Assembly: GCA_944989445.1 (NCBI GenBank)
Contig: CALYLW010001005.1
Span: 72,501 to 136,500, forward strand
Reading direction: 5' to 3'
Source: Ampullaceana balthica
Taxonomy: Eukaryota > Mollusca > Gastropoda > Lymnaeidae
Length of the DNA stretch: 64,000 nucleotides
In this document: positions 56,940 through 64,000 of the stretch, in pieces
How positions within the stretch are numbered: the first letter of the stretch is position 1
Layout of the letters: each line of letters opens with the position of its first letter
Translations under genes and position numbers: made by a program
The notes under the pieces: generated by a model
The model's input: only the letters and a program-made list of their open reading frames with translations
Told to the model about the DNA's origin: nothing
Databases searched by the model: none

Positions 56940-57640
56940 ATAATCATACATATTTTTCAATAATTTTTGTTATTTCAAATAGAGAAAAGAATTCGTTCCC
57001 TCTTGAATTTTTTTTTAATACGGAATAACGCGTAATAGTATTCTTTATGGGGGCGTGTTCGTAAGCACTAAACAGCGTAAGTCGGGATGGGATCGTCGTA
57101 ACCGGAGGACTACCTGTATATAAACATGCATATCTATGCTTTCACGCCTTTAACAAATATATATATAAAAAATATTAACTCAAAGACATTGAAATCATAA
57201 TTTTTCTCAAGAAAAACATCAACAAAGAAAACCCATCTTTTGATTTTTTTTCTTTGGGGGGGGGGTGGTGATAAAAATCGTATTCCCCCCCCCACCCCAC
57301 TGTGGTGGAGGGAGTCGTAAGGTGGGATTCGTTCATGCTGTCAGTGTGTCCAAGCCCAAATGGCTTTATATCTTTTAATACAGAAGACACTGCCTCTTTC
57401 ATTCCAGCCTTTTTTTAAAGATCTCTCTGCTGCGACTATTTCTTTTCTTTTTTTTCCTAATTTGTTTTAATGTTGTTCGTGTGTTGGGACTGTTTTATAA
57501 ATGCAAGTTAACTTAAAAAAATTTTAATAAGAATTTTCGCGTTTAACGTATTTCATTGTATTTCTTAATTTCTTTCTAGATTAAAAAATTTGTAATCTTT
57601 TGTTTTCTGACATAAAATCCTACACAGTAAAATTTTAGGC
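56940..57640. other. Non-coding remainder of the 54584-57713 element
   Basis: Poly-T, poly-G and poly-C runs near 57241-57300; no frame of note. Confidence 0.4.
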
Positions 57641-58452
57641 TCGGGTGTCACCCGCTGATGGGTGTCACCCGAGGCGGCCCGCCCCCCCCCGCCCCCCCCT
57701 AGTGACGCCACTGGTATGTATACCAATGTACATTTCGAGTGAGGCGATGTGGCGAAGTGTCGAAGCAGAAAACTTTATGGGATTACGAAAGAAACTTTTA
57801 CCTTGATGAAAATAGTACGTTATGTAATAACTTGGCATGATGTAATGCTAAATAAATACTTACATAGTACAACTGTACTCTAAACAAACGTAACATAACA
57901 CTTAAACTTAAGTAAATTATATATATTTTTTTTGCTTTTAATTTTTTTAAAACTTTTCTTTTGCGTTTTCTAATTTTCTGTTTCATCTTTTTTTTTGCCT
58001 CACTTCAACCAACATACATGTATTGTTATCTTTTATTTTTTATTTTAAATATATTTTTTAATCTCCACTTACAAATTGTCTCTTAGCAAATGTTATCAAC
58101 GGAAGCTTGTTTTGGACTGCATTTTATTATGTTTCTGAAATGAGTCAGGCAAATGTCATTTAACTGCGCAAAAACTGTTGGTGGCGCGTTGAATGCAGTC
58201 TAGGGAGGACCAATGTTTTCAGCTGAGTGTTTTTCGTATCTTGGATTTTTCGTATCTTGAAGCATTCGTATCTGGAATTACCACTGTATTTTATCTGTTG
58301 TGTTTAGTATCAATTTGCTGTTATGAATAAGGTCTCTAAAAATTAATGATAAACATTAAGCTCTACATTTACCCAATCTGTTCGGTTTGGAAAACTGCTG
58401 ACACAATGAGTTCCATATCTATTTAGTAATTGGTTCTCAAATTAAATTTGAT

Positions 58453-58517
58453 AACACACACACACACGCACGTGCACGCACACGCACGCACAAACGCACA
58501 CACACACACACACACAT
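58453..58517. repeat. (CA)n/(CG)-interrupted microsatellite
   Basis: CACACA with GCACGTGCACGC interruptions, ending CATATATATG. Confidence 0.93.
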
Positions 58518-58529
58518 ATATATGTTACA

Positions 58530-58610
58530 GGCAAAGTGTGAAATTCAGGCATGCTATAGAATGCCTAGGCAATATATAGAATGCCTGATGGTTTCATGCA
58601 AAGTATGAAG
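58530..58610. repeat. Extra end copies of the palindrome-ended element
   Basis: 58530-58575 (GGCATGCTATAGAATGCC with CTAGGCAA after it) matches the right end at 60071-60119 in the same orientation. 58564-58609 (CTAGGCA, ATAGAATGCC, GCAAAGTATG) matches the left end at 58631-58676. So a right end and a second left end stand directly outside the element. Confidence 0.6.
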
Positions 58611-58627
58611 TGATTGCTATTTCATAT

Positions 58628-60119
58628 ATTTGCCTAGGCATTCTATAGAATGCCGAGTTGTCACCCAGCAAAGTATGTAATTGGCCTACCCCCGCCATTT
58701 TTTAAAGCAACTGATGTTGGCGGTGGCGCTTTGCTCGTTGTTTGATGATGGCGATCGAAGCCTGCGGTTGTAGAAAGTTATTGTTAGACATCGTTTAGCT
58801 GGTACAAGGTTCCACGACCAAATCACAGACAATATTGCCAAATTTCTCCTCACGATGTCTGTTCATGTTATCCGGCTGAGATTCCAGAGACGTTTTCCCA
58901 TAACGTTTCCCGTTGGATTGCTGTGTGACCATGTCGGAAGAGAATGTAGTGCTAGGACAGGAATCACGCCCTGCTGACATGCAATGACGGTTCTACGATG
59001 AGTTGTCTAATGTAAGAGCCAATGCTTCTAAAAAAGCGTTTTTTTAAAAAACGAAACTGTTACCAAAAATTGGTGGACGATGTGAAAATGGCTAAGACCA
59101 CCATTTAGCAAGAACCACGGGACGATTGGCTGGTGAAACACTATTATGTCATGATGGTGGAAAATAAGAGTAAGTTGATCTACCATGTTAAAGAAGGTGT
59201 GGGTGCCATTCATTTTCACGTCACGGACTCCGAGATATTTGACGTACTTCATAAAGCTCATTTGGCAATTAGTTATGGAGGACGGGACAGAATGTTGAAA
59301 GAACTTTCACCCAAATACAAAAACGCTACCCGTCATGATATTGAACAGTGTATTAACCTTAGTGAACCTTGACAGAAAAAACAAAAAGGCGTCAAAAAGG
59401 CATTGTGGTGAGGCGAATTGCTTTTTCTGAATTCAAATCGCGTTGTCAGGTCGATCTCATGGACTTTCAATCACATCCTGGTGGGGAATACAAGTTTATA
59501 ATAATGTATCAAGATCAACCCACCAAGTTCATAGTTCTCAGGGCCCTGAAGACAAAGAGGGCACAAGAAGTAGTATACCAGTTCGTAGACAGATTAACAT
59601 TGCTTGGTGCTCCAATGATTCTTCATTCCAATAACGGCAGGGAATTTGCAAACAATGTGGTAAGCAGCCTAAAAGAGTACTGGCCCACCTTGAAGATCGT
59701 TCATGGTTAGCTGCGCCACATACAAGCCAGGGGAGCGTCAAAAGAGCTAACTAGGACATCGAAAATATGCTGTGTGCTTGGATGCAAGATGAAATAACTG
59801 GCCACTGGAGTGAGGGGTTATGGTTCGTCCAAGTAAAAAAGAACAGAGCTTTTCATTCTGGTATTAAAAGATGACAATACGAAGCTCCCTTTGGCTGCAG
59901 AGCTAAAGTAGGCCTCACGACGTCGTCCCTACCTGACGATGATTTACAAGATGTGGAAACAGAGGAAGACCTCGAAAAAACAATACAGAGCGTACATCGT
60001 GTGCTTTATTTTGTATTACTTCCACTTTAAAGTCCGTTATGATCAATAAAGTCTTTTTTGCGCTCTTTTTACACTTTGCCTAAACGAAATCCGGCATTCT
60101 ATAGAATGCCTAGGTAAAT
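58628..60119 (+). mobile_element. Integrase-bearing element with palindromic terminal repeats
   Basis: The left end ATTTGCCTAGGCATTCTATA and, inverted, the right end ATTTACCTAGGCATTCTATA continue with AGAATGCCG and then GCAAAGTATG or GCAAAGTGTA: about 48 bp of imperfect inverted repeat. Within each is an 18-bp perfect palindrome GGCATTCTATAGAATGCC (58637-58654, 60093-60110). The plus strand between them encodes a KRBA2/SCAND3-type integrase remnant. No clear target duplication. Integrase plus terminal inverted repeats, with no LTR or reverse transcriptase, suggests a DNA transposon of Ginger-like organisation (inference). Confidence 0.65.
58933..60028 (+). pseudogene. KRBA2/SCAND3-type DDE integrase pseudogene
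   Basis: In life it would have joined element DNA to the host chromosome. 58933-59035: MSEENVVLGQ and RFYDELSNVRAN, broken by a stop. 59133-59372: a linker/zinc-binding region (VLHKAHLAISYGGRDRM). 59405-59710: the integrase core, with QVDLMDFQS (first Asp kept), FIIMYQDQPTKF and LHSNNGREF, where the second catalytic Asp is Asn. 59725-59760: SQGSVKRAN, where the catalytic Glu is Lys and a stop follows. 59765-59985: DIENMLCAWMQD, HWSEGLWFVQVKKNRAFHSG and VETEEDLEK, the rest of the family's C-terminal part. Two of three catalytic residues are lost and several stops and shifts are present, so it is dead. Confidence 0.85.
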
Positions 60120-60152
60120 GCCCAACGGGCCCTATGCGTTAAGACGGCCCTG
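60116..60152. mobile_element. Solo end of the CAGTGCCGTT MITE family
   Basis: AAATGCCCAACGGGCCCTAT and GCGTTAAGACGGCCCTG are the reverse complement of the left end of the MITE at 33520 with few changes. It abuts the right end of the integrase element. Confidence 0.55.
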
Positions 60153-60507
60153 CATACAAGCCCTGCTCTCAGCTGTGTACAGCTTTAACGCAACTCTAAA
60201 GACGAGCATTTATCATTTTTTTCACAATGACGGAAGTTAAAATCTCGATGTGTTTGCAGTAGTCTTAGAAATGTTACAGGGTTTCAAATTTCAGAATCTT
60301 AATCTCGCTCTGTGTATTTTTCAGTTTAACCTTAAAAATGTCGGCTCAACTCAACTTAATTGAATGTCAGCCATTTATCTAATTTTTTTCAGAACCCATA
60401 AAAATGTGTATATTTAGATAGAAAATATTTTAAAACCCAAAATAAAGTTAACAAAATAAAAATAACTTATCAAAGGCAAAAAAAAAGGAACGTAATTTAT
60501 TTTTAAA

Positions 60508-61004
60508 TCCTTTATATTAACTCGTGGTGTCTGCGGCCTACCGACCGACCGACCTTGCTTGCTTGCTTGCTTGTCGCCAAAACTTTTGATCGATTTTTAA
60601 CCCACTTGCTCGCAAGATAGCGAGCTGAAATTTTGCAGGCAGTTTCGTACCGATGATAAAAACAATGTATCAAAATTTCAGATCGATCGCATGTACCGTA
60701 ATTAAATTATTTATTTTTTAGATTATTTTATTTATTCCTATGTATCATGCTATTTTTTGAGATAGAGCGTCGCGGTGCGTATTATATTGAACAACCTTTC
60801 TGTCGCGCAATAAGGTGCGTATTTTACTGACAACACTTTTTATAAACCTATTCCTGATCGGTGCGCATTATATGAAACACGTTTTACGACACAACTGCAA
60901 TTTTGTATTTTTGGATGGTCTTGCGCTGCGTGTTATAATGAACATTCTTTTAGTTACGTCTCATACATAAAGGATTTATAGTCAAAAACTTAGTTTTTTA
61001 CGGG
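60508..61004 (+). repeat. ~530-bp repeat family, copy H
   Basis: Plus-strand copy from TCCTTTATATTAACTCGTGG to TTTTTTACGGG, closest to copies A and G. A LINE tail follows directly. Confidence 0.8.
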
Positions 61005-61019
61005 TTGTTTTTTTTAAAT

Positions 61020-61450
61020 ATAATAATAATAATAATAAATTGATTATTTATATAGCGCTTTATCCCAGTAAGGAACTGGGCTCACAGCGCTTTACATGAA
61101 AGAAATAACATAGATCTACCTATAAGTATAAAATTAACTTTCATATCATAACAAACACAAAAATTACAGTACATTATACATAAGCTACGTTAATCATTTA
61201 CAAAAAATGTTGTTTCATTAATTTTGAAAATAAATTTTGAAAAGATGTGTCTTAAGTGCAGTCTTGAAGGACTTGGTTGTTTGAATACTACGTATGTGTA
61301 ATGGTAGAGAATTCCATTGTTTGGCTGCACAAAAAGAGAACGACCTTTCACCAAATGTTTTGGTGCGTGTCGTAAGAACAGAGAAAACGCGTGTGTCTGC
61401 AGAAGATCGTAGCTGGCGAGTGGGTGAGTAGACCGATATATAAATAAATT
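61020..61450 (-). mobile_element. 5'-truncated L2/CR1-like LINE tail
   Basis: The minus strand (61454-61218) encodes the LINE C-terminus SPTRQLRSSADTRVF, TKTFGERSFSF, AAKQWNSLPLHIR and SFKTALKTHLF, then a 3' UTR with the hairpin CCCAGT-TCCTT-ACTGGG and AGCGCTATATAAAT, ending in (TTA)n at 61021-61042. Such a hairpin plus short tandem tail is typical of L2-type 3' ends. Everything upstream of the last ~75 codons is missing. Confidence 0.8.
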
Positions 61451-61454
61451 TCAC

Positions 61455-62620
61455 ATTTATCTCATTATTTTTATATCTTTACAAGCATTAAGAATAAATT
61501 AAAAAATCTGTGCCTAAGGCCTAAGTTCTTTGAAGTTTTCTTTATATTATAGCTTGCTGTGATGGTCGGCCTGTGGACTGTGACTTCTTTGGCTGAAAAT
61601 TCACCCCTCCTCCACTTGGCAAAATTAACATGCACAAACGTGTATTTGTTCCCCGTAAAGCACAGGAGTATTGTTCTTTGTCTATAATCCCTTTTTAAAT
61701 GTTGAAAACACAAACTCGTATGTCAAACTTAAAAAATAAATCGAGATAAAAATTAATTAACAAAATAAAAGTAAACAGTGAGAGTGGGCGCACCCTTCAC
61801 AAGATGTGGAGATTTCATATCACGTATTTACAAAGTTGTTGCAGCCGTCTAGTCAAGTCTACATTAGAACACGTTTTTTCTGGGAAACTGGATGGCGTCA
61901 ATTTCTGGATATTCCCGACCAGATAGTTAAGGTAATTCAAGCAAAGGGGTGAGAAGAAAATATCCTTCAAGATTAGGGCTTGGCCCAGTGCAGTTTTTAT
62001 TACTACTTGGTCGATCCTGGTAGTGTAAGAAATACTTTGTGAATATAGTGCGGGTGTTGGAAAGATTATGTATTGTACATTTTTTTTTAAATTTTTCACG
62101 GCCTTGACAGTCAGATGGTCTTGGTTGGTGTATATAGTGAACTCGATGGCAAACAACTCTTACAGGTCAATAACAAAATGTCAACACAGCAGTTCTCTAC
62201 GTTTTTTTTAATGCTCACAGTTCCTTTTACAAAATGGCCCAAGTTGTGACGATTCATATTTAGAATGTCACCTTAAAATTGTTTGGAACCAAATCATCAT
62301 ATTACCCTCAATTATGTATGACTGACTCACTTGGGCCTAACGCTAAGGGACATCACTCTGCTTTTTTAAAAATTGAAAATATAGACTTAAAAATCATAAA
62401 CATTTTGATTTCCAGATTAACATTAAACACACTCACACTATTATTAATTGAACAATTTTATGCGGACGCTCGAAAAGAGTTATTTTTTGGTGCAGTAATT
62501 TAGTGCGCTGCTTTCTAAAATTTCTCGCCGTAAAAAGATATTAAACGGCGTCATTGTTTTAGCTCATATTTTAATTTTGGAAAAAGGAACGATGTAAAAA
62601 GAGGATTTGAGGATTGTTAG
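61455..62620. other. Spacer without recognisable genes
   Basis: Frames at 61471-61713, 61815-62156 and 62279-62503 have no domain or exon support. Confidence 0.4.
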
Positions 62621-62870
62621 TAATAAAATACTTTGTGTACGTTTCAGGAAGTTTAATATTTCGTATTTATCAAACTAGGATAAATTACTTGGGCTTTTGA
62701 CAACAACAAAAGTGGGCGCCGTAGGCGCCCTACATCCCCTGTTATAAAATACTTTGTGTACATTTCAGGAAGTTTAATATTACGTATTTATCATACAAGG
62801 ACAAGTTAGTTGGGCTTTTGAAAAAGGTGGGCGCCGTAGCCGCCCTAAAAAACGGGCGCCGCAGCACAAC
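62621..62870. repeat. 121-bp tandem pair with GGGCGCC hairpins
   Basis: CTTTGTGTAC at 62631 and 62752 marks a 121-bp period. Each unit ends in a GC hairpin such as GGGCGCC-GTA-GGCGCCC; a third hairpin half, CGGGCGCCGCAGC, follows. Confidence 0.85.
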
Positions 62871-62879
62871 CTGGTTACT

Positions 62880-63780
62880 TAATAATTGTAGGGAGGGGCT
62901 CAACTTTTTTGTTAAATAGACTTCTGTACGGCAAGGGGGGGGGCGGGGAGAAATGGTTGGAGGAGTGGCTAAGGAATCTTGTCACCAATAATTTAAAAAT
63001 TTCTCATTGATTCCAATTATACGTGTATAATTTAATTTTTTTGACAATGGTATTTGACCTTCAAAACAAACTTTAAAATAATACATTGTGTATAATCATC
63101 AGTGGGCCACCCCATGAATCGTAGTTTTGTTTGGTAATTGTTGATTGTATGATGCTGTAGTGAAGTTAGTGTCCATTAAAGACAGAAAGGTAGCCTGATG
63201 ATTAATGTCTGTAAATATGTTTTAAAATATAATATACGGGTTGGCGAATGTAAATAAACAGCAAATCATTTTCTCTCTAATTAACTCTAATTGATAGAAA
63301 TTTCCAAGCGATCCCTGGAATTTCGTCTTGTGAATCAGTGGGGATCGTGAAGCACATACTGCGAACCATTTATTCTTTGAACTGAGGTGTGCGCGTTATT
63401 TAAATAAAGATGTAGGCTACGACCTGTATAATAATATCCCATTCCATGGACGACATTGAAAATGAAACAGTAATAAATTTTAAATATGTTTTATTAAAAA
63501 AAAATTTGATCTTAAAACTTATAGCGCACACTCATTCAGTTAGGAGTTGAACAAATTAACATTTTCAGAGGAAAAAAACAAAAAAACAGAACTGTTATTT
63601 TGACATTGTTAGGTTCAACAGTGAAGTTATTCCAGTGAGTTGAACTGTCAAGGTGACTTATAAGTTAGGCGAGTTTAACTGCTACTTGTTTTAAATATTT
63701 TTACAGTCAAGTTATTTCAGTTATTGGTAGTTTGAAAATAGAAATCAAATAACACATCATTTAACAAAAATAAAAGGCGT
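62880..63780. other. Spacer without recognisable genes
   Basis: AT-rich, one G-run at 62935-62948; nothing supported. Confidence 0.4.
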
Positions 63781-63784
63781 GGAA

Positions 63785-63935
63785 TGGGTTGCCTGAAGAA
63801 ACGAGGAAAACCAACACTTTATCAACATTTAAATCTCTAATAAAAATGCTGGACTAAACACAAACCATGGATAAGCGTAGGACGCAATAATCTTCTGTGT
63901 AGAAGGAGCGTCTGTAACAGATAAGATAAGATAAT
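63785..63935 (+). mobile_element. LINE 3' tail, CR1-like, copy 2
   Basis: The plus strand reads WNGLPEETRKTNTLSTFKSL then IKMLD and a stop, the standard C-terminus of CR1/Jockey-group LINEs, followed by ACCATGGATAAGCGTAGGAC and AGATAAGATAAGATAA as in the tail at 6590-6765. Confidence 0.7.
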
Positions 63936-63937
63936 TT

Positions 63938-63967
63938 AAATTATTATTATTATTATTATAATCATCA

Positions 63968-64000
<33 letters not shown>
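63938..64000. repeat. (ATT)n microsatellite at the window end
   Basis: ATT units interrupted by ATAATCATCATC; probably the 3' tail of the preceding LINE. It runs off the window. Confidence 0.92.

Larger units (their letters stand above)
54584..57713 (+). mobile_element. hAT element with ZMYM1-like transposase, 3.1 kb
   Basis: Left end CAGAGGCGTCACTAGGGTTG and right end CCCCTAGTGACGCCACTG, with GTGTCACCCG blocks inside both, flanked by a perfect 8-bp duplication GTATGTAT (54576-54583, 57714-57721). It carries a transposase remnant, a truncated TGACGTCA-type MITE and copy 2 of the GC-rich family. It is nested in the TA-flanked element at 54324-58286. A small relative is at 4977-5155. Confidence 0.85.
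54324..58286. mobile_element. TA-flanked pogo/mariner-type element hosting nested insertions
   Basis: Ends CAGTGTTACCTTGAGATACG and CGTATCTGGAATTACCACTG, flanked by TA. Subterminal TTTCGTATCTTGGATTTTTC occurs near both ends. Removing the nested 3.1-kb hAT element leaves about 0.8 kb of non-coding sequence. Confidence 0.75.

Noticed and set aside
58795..58980. 61-codon minus-strand frame
   Set aside because: Opposite the start of the integrase remnant on the plus strand.

Overview
The window is repeat-rich animal DNA with introns, AT-rich spacers, no operons and a dense layer of transposable elements. Three loci on the minus strand carry the signature of the gastropod chemosensory-receptor family (class A-like GPCRs with an ERC box and NSSVNFxxY). 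This, plus Helitrons with internal ~165 bp tandem arrays of the kind known from molluscs, points to a mollusc, most likely a heterobranch gastropod. That placement is inference; no species is claimed.

Genes. Only two loci look able to make a full protein. (1) A three-exon orphan rhodopsin-type GPCR of 368 aa (exons 6373-6176, 5396-5224, 4053-3318, minus strand), whose splice sites join in phase and which has a polyA signal 60 bp past the stop. (2) A single-exon chemosensory receptor of 340 aa (37849-36827, minus). Two relatives lie on the same strand within 17 kb: one with a single frameshift after TM4 (45492-44426), and one badly decayed and split by a 717-bp GC-rich insertion (54051-52454). 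Together they form a receptor cluster in birth-and-death evolution.

Mobile DNA fills most of the rest. 0.5-17.4 kb: several hAT-type elements and MITEs with recognisable 8-bp target duplications, often nested; two (8091-10210 and 10807-12813) hold decayed GTF2IRD2/ZBED-like transposases. 19.2-20.5 kb: a terminal-inverted-repeat element with TTA target duplication carrying TGACGTCA palindromes, with another repeat nested in it. 21.2-27.7 kb: two non-autonomous Helitrons with internal tandem arrays, a second family of Helitron-like 3' ends, and two inverted copies of a repeat containing a tRNA-Val-like sequence. 29.9-35.1 kb: a ~530-bp repeat family with asymmetric inverted ends (one perfect 541-bp tandem pair) and a decayed hAT transposase. 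39.0-41.1 kb: a third Helitron. 42.0-44.1 kb: more copies of the ~530-bp family, one split by a 5'-truncated LINE with a 15-bp target duplication. 46.9-49.4 kb: two pogo/Tigger-type elements. 50.6-51.7 kb: an LTR-like promoter region and a retropepsin fragment. 54.3-58.3 kb: a three-level nest (Tigger-like > hAT with ZMYM1-like transposase > GC-rich element and MITE). 58.6-60.1 kb: a dead KRBA2/SCAND3-type integrase element bracketed by ends that contain an 18-bp perfect palindrome. 61.0-64.0 kb: LINE tails.

Most likely under-described items: the GC-rich family shared by 53065-53781 and 56026-56500, the palindrome-ended integrase element, and the ~530-bp family with asymmetric ends. All coordinates were read by eye; ends of decayed repeats are approximate.
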